64,000 nt of DNA from Yersinia entomophaga (GTDB lineage Bacteria > Pseudomonadota > Gammaproteobacteria > Enterobacterales > Enterobacteriaceae), in NCBI RefSeq assembly GCF_001656035.1, contig NZ_CP010029.1, positions 2,925,602 through 2,989,601 on the forward strand, read 5' to 3'. The position numbers were made by a program, and so were the translations under genes. Below, piece by piece: positions 20,229-29,092 of this stretch. The notes beneath the pieces are model-generated. The model searched no databases, was not told the origin of the DNA, and saw nothing but the letters and a program-made list of their open reading frames with translations. Numbering within the stretch: the first letter of the stretch is position 1; the number at the start of each line of letters is the position of its first letter.

Positions 20229-21470
20229 TCACTTGGTTGATAAGTTAAGAGATAAGTGCTGGTTTCGGGGATCAGCGCGTAGCAGGAAGCAGGAAAGCAG
20301 AGTCAGGCCCAGCACCATGCCGCCCATGATCATGTAAGTTGCAGCGAAGCCGCGTAGGTCATAGCTATGTCCCGCCAATGGCGACAACACGCTGGCGCAA
20401 ACCTGAGTGACAAATTGGAAACCCACCAGATATAAAGTGGCGGAGAGGCGTGGATCGAACTGGCTGGTGATGTATTTGAACATGGCGATCAATAGGATCG
20501 GCAGTTCAACGGCGTGTAGCAGTTTCATTAGGGAAATGGTGACGGCATCATCAGCTAATCCTGAACCGATAATTCGCAGCGACATGATCATACCGCTTAG
20601 TAGCAGAGCTTGTTTGGCACCAATGCGATTAACCAAGAAGGGAGCCAAAAACATGCCGCCTGCTTCCAGGAATACCTGTAGTGAATTCAGAAAACCGTAC
20701 ATTTCATTGCCATGGCGCGGATCTGAAAATAGAGAAGAGAAATAGACCGGGAATTGTTGGTCATAAACGTTATAAATACTGACGCCCATAACAAATACGA
20801 CCAAAGCCCAAAAACGTGGCGTTTTAAGCAGGCCTAGAGCATCTGATAGGGTTAATGCGCTAGATTTGCCATATTCCAACTGATTGAGGGCATCGGTTTT
20901 AACTTCCCGAAGACAGAGTAATAACAGCAGAAAGACCACTGCCGATGAGGATGCCATCCAAAAATTGATATTAGGATTAATGTTAAACAGCATTCCGGCA
21001 AAGAAAGTGGCGCAGGCCCAGCCTAAAGATCCCCACATGCGTGCTTTGCCAAATTCAAAGCCGACAATACGGCTAACGCGTTCGGTATAGGATTCCAGTG
21101 CGCCGATGCCCGCGAAGAAAGTGGCTCCTATATATAATCCGCCCACAATTGCGCCAGCCAGCATGTTAAGTCGCAATAACGGAGCATAGATAAAGATGAA
21201 GAAGGGGCCGCTGAGCAGCAATAAGCCGCCAATTGCCCACAACAGATTTTTCCGTAGCCCTAATTTATCCTGAATAAAGCCGTATAGCGGTTGGGCGCAT
21301 AACGCAGTGAGCGCGATGGCTGAAAATGTAGTGCCCGTTTCTGCGCCTTTTAAACCGACACTTTGATTTAACCATATGGAAAATAAAGAGAATGCCGAAG
21401 ACCAGGTGAAGAAAAAAGTAAACAGCAGTCCGCTCAAAATCAGATATTGGTTACGAATGTTGCCTTTCAT
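20229..21470 (-). CDS. cscB: Sucrose/oligosaccharide:H+ symporter (LacY/CscB family)
   Basis: Inner-membrane MFS transporter of 413 residues with 12 predicted helices. LacY-family functional residues are in place: Glu in LESYTER, Arg in FGKARMWG, Glu in FLEAGG, Arg in MSLRIIG, and Lys-His-Glu in KLLHAVELP. By sequence it looks as close to RafB and LacY as to E. coli CscB, so the assignment to sucrose rests on the adjoining cscA and cscR. It is first in a cscB-cscA operon, preceded by the twin palindromic operators. No fructokinase gene is present in this cluster; scrK at 47-48 kb could supply it. Confidence 0.82.
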   Translation of the reverse strand: MKGNIRNQYLILSGLLFTFFFTWSSAFSLFSIWLNQSVGLKGAETGTTFSAIALTALCAQPLYGFIQDKLGLRKNLLWAIGGLLLLSGPFFIFIYAPLLRLNMLAGAIVGGLYIGATFFAGIGALESYTERVSRIVGFEFGKARMWGSLGWACATFFAGMLFNINPNINFWMASSSAVVFLLLLLCLREVKTDALNQLEYGKSSALTLSDALGLLKTPRFWALVVFVMGVSIYNVYDQQFPVYFSSLFSDPRHGNEMYGFLNSLQVFLEAGGMFLAPFLVNRIGAKQALLLSGMIMSLRIIGSGLADDAVTISLMKLLHAVELPILLIAMFKYITSQFDPRLSATLYLVGFQFVTQVCASVLSPLAGHSYDLRGFAATYMIMGGMVLGLTLLSCFLLRADPRNQHLSLNLSTK

Positions 21471-21503
21471 AGCAGTACCCTGATGGCTTTGTATGGCGCT
21501 ATT

Positions 21504-21582
21504 GTTAACGTTAACTTTTCATCATGAGAAGCTAGCGTCTTCTTTATTTGCGATGTTAATCACAAATGTTAACGTTAACATT
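21504..21582 (-). promoter_or_regulatory. Twin palindromic operators upstream of cscB
   Basis: GTTAACGTTAAC occurs at 21504-21515 and 21568-21579. The second lies inside the perfect 18-bp palindrome AATGTTAACGTTAACATT (21565-21582). Centres are 64 bp apart, about six helical turns, which suits a looping LacI-type tetramer. The nearer site lies 34 bp before the cscB start. CscR binding is inferred from position and symmetry. Confidence 0.75.
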
Positions 21583-21759
21583 AATGGGTTGTGAGCTGGA
21601 TACCATAAATTAATTGGTGGACAAGAAAGCAGAGGAATACAGGAAAAAGAGATGTTGATTTGTTTTGGCGATGATTATTAGCATATTGATATGCAAAAAC
21701 GATTGCCATAGGGTAAATGGCTGATATAGCATAATTGCCCTTATCTTTTGTTGCCTAAA

Positions 21760-22926
21760 ATGGCGCATCCCATGATGAATACGTCAAATAAGACACAATC
21801 CCTCGATGGGCAACGTTCAGCCTCATTATCTTCGTCAACACTTCCCGATGCTGTCCGGAATAAAGAAAGTGTTCAACGTATCCTGGTTATCAAACTGCGG
21901 CATTTTGGTGATGTTCTTTTAACCACCCCGTTGTTAAATACGCTGCGAGAAAACTATCCGAATGCGTTGATAGATGTGCTGCTTTATGGTGGAACAGAAG
22001 CGATGCTGGCGGCAAATAGCACCGTTAATCATGCTTATATCGTCGATCGAGATTTAAAGCATGCTGGTCTCAAGGCACAAATTTGTGGCGAAAAAGCGTT
22101 GTTTAGCGATCTGAAAAAACAGCGATATGATCTGATCCTCAATTTATCCGATCAATGGCGCGCCGGCGTTTATTGCCGTTTATTACAGCCTAAATTCAGT
22201 ATCGGTATTCGTTTTCCTAAACGGGATAACGGGCTGTGGCGCTACTGTCATTCCCGACTGGTGGATATTCCGCGGGCAGAAGAACAGCATACGGTATTAA
22301 ATAATCTGGCGATTCTTGAGCCGCTTGGGATTGAGAATATCAGTACTCAAGTCACGATGGCATTCAGTCAGGCTAATATCGATCGGGTCGTTGAGATCCG
22401 CCAACAGAATCAACTTGATAGCTATGTGCTGATTCAACCTTCTGCCCGTTGGCGATTCAAGACATGGTCTGCCAGTCATTTCAGCCAATTGATCGATTCA
22501 CTGACTCAGCAAGGTCAGAAGATCTTGCTGACCGGGGGACGCGACTCCGCCGAGTTGGATTATATTGCCGAAATTATTGGCGGCTGCGCGCAGCCTGAGA
22601 AGATTATTAATCTGGCGGGGACGTTGGATTTACCTGAATTAGCTGTATTAATTGATCAGGCAAAACTATTTATTGGGGTAGATTCGGTAGCGATGCATAT
22701 GGCCGCAGCTCTGCAAACGCCCGCCGTGGTGCTGTTTGGCCCAAGTAATCTGCAACAGTGGTATCCTTGGCAGGCGCCACATACATTGATATGGGCAGGG
22801 AACTATCGGACGCTTCCTCAGCCAAATGAAATTGATACAGATACAACCGAGCGTTATCTGGACGCTATTCCGGTGAATGAAGTGAAAATTGCGGTTGATG
22901 CCTGGCTTAACGGCTCAGATCATTAA
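21760..22926 (+). CDS. Glycosyltransferase family 9 (WaaQ-like heptosyltransferase)
   Basis: GT9 enzyme of about 388 residues, probably adding a heptose to the lipopolysaccharide core from ADP-heptose at the inner face of the inner membrane. Family motifs are RILVIKLRHFGDVLLTTP, IQPSARWRFKTW and FIGVDSVAMHMAAA, the last being the nucleotide-sugar region, followed by VVLFGPS. It resembles WaaQ (heptosyltransferase III). The start is uncertain: TTG 21748 and ATG 21760, 21772 or 21775 are all in frame and none has a clear ribosome site. The first 40 residues are low-similarity. Paired with an O-antigen ligase gene 47 bp downstream, which supports an LPS role. Confidence 0.82.
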   Translation: MAHPMMNTSNKTQSLDGQRSASLSSSTLPDAVRNKESVQRILVIKLRHFGDVLLTTPLLNTLRENYPNALIDVLLYGGTEAMLAANSTVNHAYIVDRDLKHAGLKAQICGEKALFSDLKKQRYDLILNLSDQWRAGVYCRLLQPKFSIGIRFPKRDNGLWRYCHSRLVDIPRAEEQHTVLNNLAILEPLGIENISTQVTMAFSQANIDRVVEIRQQNQLDSYVLIQPSARWRFKTWSASHFSQLIDSLTQQGQKILLTGGRDSAELDYIAEIIGGCAQPEKIINLAGTLDLPELAVLIDQAKLFIGVDSVAMHMAAALQTPAVVLFGPSNLQQWYPWQAPHTLIWAGNYRTLPQPNEIDTDTTERYLDAIPVNEVKIAVDAWLNGSDH

Positions 22927-22973
22927 TCCATGGCCATTCATTCTCCCCTTAACCCGTCTGAATTGAGAGTACC

Positions 22974-24221
22974 ATGACGACAACATTAAGCTCTCCGGAG
23001 GTTCGCTCCCCGGAAATATCTTTGGCCAATCGCTTAAGCGGTTTACTGGCCGGCTTTGCTGCTTTTCTGCTAGGGGTAGCTCTGCCGACTGCCACTTCTT
23101 TCGTGAATATTGCGTTGGTTCTGATTATTATTTGTTTGATTATTCAGCGCGACAGGCTGCAATTCAAAGTGTTGGCAACCAACCCAATTGTTTATTTACC
23201 CGCGGTGATGTTCTTGCTGCTGGCGGCGTCATTATTATTCCATCATAACGATTACGGTTCTGAGATGGTGGGTAAAATGAAGAAGCTGCTGTATGTACTA
23301 CCGCTGGCTTTATTTTTCCTGCATCAGAATCGTTTGATTAAGCTATTTGGTGCCGGTTTCCTGCTGGCAAACGCGGTTATATTGGCAGGTTCACTATTGG
23401 TTGGCGTATTGCACGTACCGCTAGGCATGATCGACCCGGCGAATCCGACGATATTTAAACTGCAAATTACCCAAAACTTCTTTATGGCATTAGCGGCGGT
23501 ATTGTGGCTGATGCTGGCGTTTAAAAGCAGCGGTTGGAAGCGTTTGGGATATGGCGTTCTGGTTGCAGGTGCTTGCTATAGCGTGCTGTTTTTAGTACTG
23601 GGTCGTACCGGTTATGTGGCTCTGGTCGTAGGGTTAGGATCTTGGCTATTTTTCTCATTGGGAAACCGCCAACGTCTTGGTCTGGTGGCTTTAGGCATTA
23701 TTGCATTTGCTATTATCGCGCTGGTTCCTAACCGGGCAACTGATCGTATTATGCTGGGCGTTAATGAAATTAAAGCCTGCATGGCATCAACTTCCGGCGA
23801 TGAATATCAGGCTTGTAACTCTTCTATGGGGCAGCGTTCCGCCTTTGCTATGGAGGCTGCACGACTGATTAAGCAGGCACCTATTATGGGCAACGGTGCG
23901 GGCGGTTTCTTCTATTCGAATCCGGAAACTGGCTATAAGATCAATAACCCGCATAACCAATATCTGCTGGAAACTATTCAGTCTGGTATTTTGGGCGTGG
24001 TGATATTTTTGGCCTGGGTAGTGTGCTGTTTCCGTGCAGCCTGGCAGCAGGAGCCGAAGTTACGCAATCTGCTGCTGGCATTACTCTGTAGCTATATGGC
24101 CTGTAATTTCTTTAACTCCTTCCTGCTAGATTATTCAGAAGGCCATCTGTTCATGATACTGGCTGCGATACTGGCGGGATATTCGGTATCAGCGAAGCAA
24201 AAAAGGCCTCAGACGCTATAA
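22974..24221 (+). CDS. waaL: O-antigen ligase (WaaL-type, Wzy_C domain)
   Basis: Polytopic membrane protein of 415 residues with about 12 hydrophobic segments and a periplasmic loop near residues 250-330. The Wzy_C/ligase signature lies there, with GNGAGGFF and NNPHNQYLLETIQSGILGV, including the conserved His. It would transfer undecaprenyl-linked O-antigen to lipid A-core. WaaL proteins diverge strongly, so identification rests on topology, this motif and the neighbouring core heptosyltransferase gene. A Wzy polymerase or another ligase is the main alternative. Confidence 0.8.
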   Translation: MTTTLSSPEVRSPEISLANRLSGLLAGFAAFLLGVALPTATSFVNIALVLIIICLIIQRDRLQFKVLATNPIVYLPAVMFLLLAASLLFHHNDYGSEMVGKMKKLLYVLPLALFFLHQNRLIKLFGAGFLLANAVILAGSLLVGVLHVPLGMIDPANPTIFKLQITQNFFMALAAVLWLMLAFKSSGWKRLGYGVLVAGACYSVLFLVLGRTGYVALVVGLGSWLFFSLGNRQRLGLVALGIIAFAIIALVPNRATDRIMLGVNEIKACMASTSGDEYQACNSSMGQRSAFAMEAARLIKQAPIMGNGAGGFFYSNPETGYKINNPHNQYLLETIQSGILGVVIFLAWVVCCFRAAWQQEPKLRNLLLALLCSYMACNFFNSFLLDYSEGHLFMILAAILAGYSVSAKQKRPQTL

Positions 24222-24244
24222 GTTAGCCCTGGCTGATCGACGAT

Positions 24245-24271
24245 AAAACGGCTCTTTATTGGAGCCGTTTT
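24245..24271 (+). terminator. Terminator after waaL
   Basis: AAAACGGCTC and GAGCCGTTTT form a 10-bp stem. It closes the two-gene glycosyltransferase-ligase unit. Confidence 0.85.
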
Positions 24272-24637
24272 GCGTTGTCGCTCTCCTAACCTATGGCTGG
24301 CTTCTGGCAACCTGCAAACTTGTCTGAGAGGGACTCAATCTGTTTTGTCGTGGATTCTGGCGGTCAAAATAGTCAGATATGCACTTTATCTGATTAGCTC
24401 GTAACTGCAAGCCAGGGGTAACTGAGCGCCCGTTTTTAGCCGTAATAAACCCAATTATATATTTCCCATTCAAATCATAAATCTCAGAATCTAGAAACCA
24501 TTTTATTCTCATTCTACTCAGCCACGTTAAATAACCCGGAGCAGCGTTTTTTTTCTTATTGGGTAAATAATCGCCATTATGGGTACAGCACCGGATTAAC
24601 TACTCTGTTAATAAGGCTGCTCTTAGCAGGCATAGCG

Positions 24638-24702
24638 CACAGGTTTAATTCAGGCGTGGGCAGTATCTGGAATGGCATACTAGAACGAGTGCCGAAGTGG
24701 CG
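24638..24702 (+). repeat. Relic of tRNA-Leu(CAA) promoter and 5' end
   Basis: Blocks shared in the same order with the leuX upstream region (10378-10436) are CACAGGT, TAATTCA, GCATACTA and the 15-mer AGTGCCGAAGTGGCG, which includes the first 12 bases of the mature tRNA. Similarity stops there, so no tRNA is encoded. Spacing differs between blocks, which suggests an old, decayed copy. Confidence 0.6.
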
Positions 24703-25569
24703 CTGTAGCTGGATCTGAGAGGTTTGATGCGGTGAGTTTGTAGATGCAGGTTTGCATTTATAGTGCAGAATTTTGGTGAGTAGAATAATAACTTGGTAGT
24801 ATGAAATTTGTACTGTAAATAAGACTGTTTGATGACATATCTGAAGCTAACGGAATTACATTATATTCTGTCTCCGCTGTCTGTATATGGATTATTTTCT
24901 CAGAAAAAATAGAGGTTTGATCAGCTTAAAGTGTAATAGTTGAGTAGCTTTAGGAAAATATAGATAATTCATTAAATAATGCTAATAATTTATACAAAAT
25001 AAACAGTAAAAAAATTAACAAGCCATCACGATCTCTATATTATCGGTTTTTTATTTGATTTTTTGTGAATAAAAAACAGGTGAAAAATAATTTAATTTAC
25101 TTTTTTCTATCAAGATGGCGATATTTAAATGAATGAATCATGACTAAGCATTGGTGATGGATATATTGATAAATAATAATTAGTTTGTTTTCTGTACAGC
25201 CGAGTGAAAATGAATTTGTGGAAAATAAATACTCATTTTTTAGTTTATATATTTTAATTAGACGTTTGCGGTGGGTTTTTATGCTGCTTGATTTGCTTTT
25301 GACCGACTCCAATGTTGTGAGAATCTAATGCATAGAAAATGAGTATTTATTATTTATAAGTGGATAAATGTAACTTAAAGCACTTAACATGATAATAACA
25401 TGTGTTATTGGTGTGCGGTTTTTTTCGAATTAACAGTCACTATCTGTTATAGGAATAATCCTATTATTGCCTGACTCTATTCATTTGCTCTTGGCAATAG
25501 AATGCTTATGAATATAGGAGTTTTAAGCAGGATGTTTTTATTTTTAAACACTCATAATAAGATTGAGTC

Positions 25570-25595
25570 TGTAGTGTGGTTATCACTACATTTTT
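25570..25595 (+). terminator. Isolated terminator-like hairpin
   Basis: TGTAGTG and CACTACA form a 7-bp stem around a 7-base loop, followed directly by TTTTT. No gene lies upstream on this strand for over 1.3 kb, so it may end an unannotated small RNA or be chance. The 14-bp palindrome TTTTAACGTTAAAA follows at 25592-25605. Confidence 0.4.
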
Positions 25596-25880
25596 AACGT
25601 TAAAACCTCAGGGATAGCAAGGATTAACAAAAATTTATTTTCCATGGTTTGTTTTTTATTAATTTATTGATTTTATTGTATTTTTATCATTTTGCTTTAC
25701 CGATCTAACTATTAATCATAGATGGTGTAATACCTAATATCAAGGCGGGGTTTATTTGTTTTGAATTGGCAGAGTTATCTGATTCTTTGTCATTAAAATT
25801 TAATGCGCGGTGATTATAAGGAAATCAAAACACTGTGGTGAAATTGGCTAATAAATTTAATGTGATGCGTAATTCGTTGA

Positions 25881-25942
25881 TTGATAGTAATCATAAATCA
25901 TGATGTGGATCACTTTTGGCCATTTGTAATATGTGTGATAAT
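25881..25942 (+). promoter_or_regulatory. FNR-like site and -10 box upstream of arcD
   Basis: TTGATAGTAATCAT (25881-25894) matches the FNR consensus TTGAT-N4-ATCAA at 9 of 10 positions. GATAAT (25937-25942), within TGTGATAAT, is a possible extended -10 box. If transcription starts near 25949, the FNR site is centred about 62 bp upstream, the class I activator position. Both boxes precede the arcD ATG by 175 bp or more, implying a long leader. Anaerobic induction suits an arginine deiminase system. Inferred, not tested. Confidence 0.55.
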
Positions 25943-26118
25943 TTTTTCAATGATTTACATTTTGAAAAATCCAGCCTACTTTCGGGATATTACGCAATAG
26001 TTTTAAATCTGACTATGATAAAGATGTATTTCTATTCCTGAGCTGGTTCAGGTTGATTCTGCTGATCGCCTAAACAGAATCTACATTTATTAACCTATCC
26101 AACGTCATTGAGAGAATC

Positions 26119-27630
26119 ATGGCAAACTCATCAGCGAATAAACTATCGTTACCCGCACTGACTTCTCTTGTAGTTGGTTCGATGATTGGCGCGGGTATTT
26201 TCTCCCTGCCAGCGACATTCGGACGAGCAACGGGTGGATTCGGCGCCATTATTGCCTGGTGTATCGCCGGTGGCGGTATGTTAATGCTGGCTTTCGTTTT
26301 TCAAACGTTAGCGCAGCGCAAACCTAATCTGGATTCCGGCGTATTCATTTACGCTAAAGAAGGTTTTGGAGATTATCTAGGATTCGCCTCAGCCCTGGGT
26401 TTTTGGGCCGGTACCTGTATTGGTAATGTCTCTTATTTTGTGTTGATCAAATCTACCCTAGGCGCGTTTTTCCCAATATTCGGTGACGGTAATACTATTC
26501 CGGCGGTATTAGTCGCCTCGGTGATCTTGTGGGGCTTCCATATTCTGGTATTACGCGGAGTTAAAGAAGCCGCAGCGATAAATACCATTGCCACCTTCGC
26601 GAAAATTATCCCAATCTTTATCTTTGTTATCGTTCTGATTTTTGCCTTTAAAGGCGATGTCTTTGCGCTGAACTTCTGGGGAACGCCGGATGTCGTTAAA
26701 GGGGCTGATTTATCTCATCTTAATGATTATGGCTACGTTGGCCACGCGGCGGCGGCAATGAGCACCGTGGTAGCCGAGCCTGAATCACTATTCTCGCAGG
26801 TGCGCAGTACCATGCTGGTCACGGTATTTGTGTTCCTGGGCATTGAGGGTGCCAGCGTTTATTCACGTTACGCTAAAGAACGCAGTCACGTTGGTATTGC
26901 GACGGTTTTAGGCTTTATTGGCGTGCTGTGTCTGCTGGTATTAATCACCATGCTGTCTTACGGCGTCATGCTGCGACCTGATTTAGCCGCTCTGCGTCAA
27001 CCCTCCATGGCCGGTGTATTAGAAGCCATAGTAGGACGCTGGGGCGCAATATTTATCAGCGTCGGACTGATTATTTCCGTGCTCGGTGCTTATTTATCCT
27101 GGTCATTGCTGGCGGCCGAAGTGCTTTTTTCTGCGGCCAAAAGTAACAGTATGCCAAGAATATTTGCGACGGAAAATAGTAATGCAGTACCCTCCGCTGC
27201 GGTGTGGCTGACCAATATTTTTGTGCAAATATTCTTAGTTCTGACGCTATTTACCGATTATGCCTTCCAACTGGCACTGGAGTTAACCAGTTCTCTAACG
27301 TTGATTCCTTATCTGCTCGTGGGTGCTTACGGTCTGAAATTAGCCTGGACCGGCGAAACCTACGAAACCAATGCTAAAGGCCATCGAAAAGATCTGATTT
27401 TTGCATTGATCGCCACCTTCTACGCGGCGCTGATGTTGTACGCCGGTGGCATGAAATATCTGCTGTTGTCCGCCATTATTTACGGTCCAGGTACCATCCT
27501 GTTCATTATGGCGAAACGCGAGCAGCATCAGAAAGTCTTTAATGGCGCTGAAAAAATCTTGTTTGCCATCGTGATTATCGCAGCGGCGGTCGCGCTGTAT
27601 AGCATTTTCACCGGAATCATCACCATATAA
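26119..27630 (+). CDS. arcD: Arginine:ornithine antiporter ArcD (APC family)
   Basis: Inner-membrane basic amino-acid antiporter of 503 residues with about 12 helices. It imports arginine in exchange for ornithine made by the arginine deiminase route. The APC-family start of helix 1 is present: LVVGSMIGAGIFSLPATFG at residues 15-33. It is followed after 15 bp by arcA on the same strand. An FNR-like site is upstream. A general APC basic amino-acid exchanger is possible on sequence alone, but the link to arcA makes ArcD most likely. Confidence 0.9.
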   Translation: MANSSANKLSLPALTSLVVGSMIGAGIFSLPATFGRATGGFGAIIAWCIAGGGMLMLAFVFQTLAQRKPNLDSGVFIYAKEGFGDYLGFASALGFWAGTCIGNVSYFVLIKSTLGAFFPIFGDGNTIPAVLVASVILWGFHILVLRGVKEAAAINTIATFAKIIPIFIFVIVLIFAFKGDVFALNFWGTPDVVKGADLSHLNDYGYVGHAAAAMSTVVAEPESLFSQVRSTMLVTVFVFLGIEGASVYSRYAKERSHVGIATVLGFIGVLCLLVLITMLSYGVMLRPDLAALRQPSMAGVLEAIVGRWGAIFISVGLIISVLGAYLSWSLLAAEVLFSAAKSNSMPRIFATENSNAVPSAAVWLTNIFVQIFLVLTLFTDYAFQLALELTSSLTLIPYLLVGAYGLKLAWTGETYETNAKGHRKDLIFALIATFYAALMLYAGGMKYLLLSAIIYGPGTILFIMAKREQHQKVFNGAEKILFAIVIIAAAVALYSIFTGIITI

Positions 27631-27645
27631 TTTACTGGAGCTATT

Positions 27646-28923
27646 ATGTCGGATAAGAAAACCAAGAAGTCAGGCGCTTACGGCGTACATTCAGAGGTTG
27701 GTACTTTACGCAAAGTTCTGGTTTGCGCGCCGGGTAAAGCCCATAACCGTCTGACACCAAGTAACTGTGACGAATTATTATTTGATGATGTTTTGTGGGT
27801 AGAAAGAGCCAAGCGCGACCATTTCGATTTCATGACCAAAATGCGTGAAAGAGGCGTGGACGTAGTAGAAATGCACAATCTCCTGACTGAGACCCTGCAT
27901 AATCCGGTGGCAAAAAAATGGATTTTGGATCAGCAAATTGTACCTAATGAAGTTTCGTTAGGCATTTTGCATGAAACCCGCAGTTTCCTCGAAGGTTTGG
28001 ATCCGCGAACGCTGGCTGAGTTTCTGATTGGCGGTTTATCTACGCGTGAATTACACGAAGTGGGTAAGTGCGACAAAGAAGAATTGAAGCTGATTCGTGA
28101 AGCCGTCGGTATTACCGAGTATTTACTGCCGCCGTTGCCAAACACTTTATACACCCGCGATACCACCTGTTGGATATACGGCGGCGTGACGTTAAATCCG
28201 CTGTACTGGCCTGCTCGCCATGAAGAAACCATCCTGACTACGGCGATTTATAAATTCCATCCTGATTTCGCCAATGCCGATATCAATGTGTGGTGGGGGG
28301 ATCCGACTCAGCACCACGGTTCAGCCACGCTGGAAGGCGGCGATGTGATGCCGATTGGGAATAAAACCGTCCTGATTGGTATGAGCGAGCGAACTTCCCA
28401 TCAGGCGATTACGCAACTGGCAGCTTCACTGTTTTCCAATAAGAAATCTGGGGTTGAGCGCGTGATGATTGCGGCGATGCCGAAGCTGCGCGCTGCCATG
28501 CATCTGGATACGGTTTTCACCTTCTGCGATCGCGATGTGGTGACGCTTTACCCGGCGATTGTTAATCAGATCCAGACTTTCTCACTACGTCCGGATGATG
28601 GCCCGACTGGCATGAAGCTGAGCCGAGATAAAGGCACCTTTGTTGACGCGGTAGCCGGTGCGCTCAATCTGAAAAAACTACGAGTTGTGGAAACTGAGGG
28701 CAACGATTACGACACTGAGCGCCAGCAGTGGGACAGCGGCAATAATATGGTCGCCATCTCTCCGGGCGTGGTCATGGCGTATGATCGCAATACCAAAACC
28801 AACACTCAGCTGCGTAAAGAAGGGGTGGAAGTGATTGAAATTGTGGGCAGTGAATTAGGCCGTGGTCGCGGGGGCGGTCACTGTATGACTTGCCCGCTTA
28901 TCCGCGATGCCGTTGATTTTTAA
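27646..28923 (+). CDS. arcA: Arginine deiminase
   Basis: Hydrolyses arginine to citrulline and ammonia in the cytoplasm, the first step of arginine fermentation and an acid-stress defence. It has 425 residues. Guanidino-modifying-enzyme motifs are present: the N-terminal [17 protein letters not shown], the [10 protein letters not shown] region, and the nucleophile Cys in [10 protein letters not shown] near residue 415. It is cotranscribed with arcD. The usual partners arcB (catabolic ornithine carbamoyltransferase) and arcC (carbamate kinase) do not follow; the next gene is an unrelated LapA-like protein. Confidence 0.95.
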   Translation: MSDKKTKKSGAYGVHSEVGTLRKVLVCAPGKAHNRLTPSNCDELLFDDVLWVERAKRDHFDFMTKMRERGVDVVEMHNLLTETLHNPVAKKWILDQQIVPNEVSLGILHETRSFLEGLDPRTLAEFLIGGLSTRELHEVGKCDKEELKLIREAVGITEYLLPPLPNTLYTRDTTCWIYGGVTLNPLYWPARHEETILTTAIYKFHPDFANADINVWWGDPTQHHGSATLEGGDVMPIGNKTVLIGMSERTSHQAITQLAASLFSNKKSGVERVMIAAMPKLRAAMHLDTVFTFCDRDVVTLYPAIVNQIQTFSLRPDDGPTGMKLSRDKGTFVDAVAGALNLKKLRVVETEGNDYDTERQQWDSGNNMVAISPGVVMAYDRNTKTNTQLRKEGVEVIEIVGSELGRGRGGGHCMTCPLIRDAVDF

Positions 28924-29092
28924 TTGCTGATAACCGCCAGCTGCGGAACGGTTCTCGCCAGCTGGCGACAGTGCTCTTAAAAAATAGTCGAGAGTGGACA
29001 GTGTTATCACGCTGGTTTGCTGTCGGCTATCTGTATTTAAAATCGCCGAGTGTTTTGGGCGACGTAATAGATTTTTAGAAAAGGACGGCACT

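Larger units (their letters stand above)
24272..26118. other. Long AT-rich gene-free region
   Basis: About 1.85 kb separate waaL from arcD with no gene I can support. Two open frames on the minus strand (24291-24512 and 25097-25312) have no recognisable domain, atypical composition and no ribosome site. Items visible are a tRNA-Leu promoter/5'-end relic (24638-24702), small palindromes at 25394-25409 and 25454-25468, an inverted repeat TATTGCC/GGCAATA (25465-25499), a terminator-like hairpin with T5 (25570-25595) and an FNR-like site (25881-25894) belonging to arcD. Confidence 0.55.

Noticed and set aside
24291-24512. 73-residue open frame on the minus strand after waaL
   Set aside because: No recognisable domain, no ribosome site, and it faces the waaL terminator. 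Not enough to call a gene.
25097-25312. 71-residue open frame on the minus strand in the AT-rich region
   Set aside because: Composition follows the surrounding AT-rich DNA (Lys, Ile, Ser, Tyr runs), with no domain and no upstream ribosome site.
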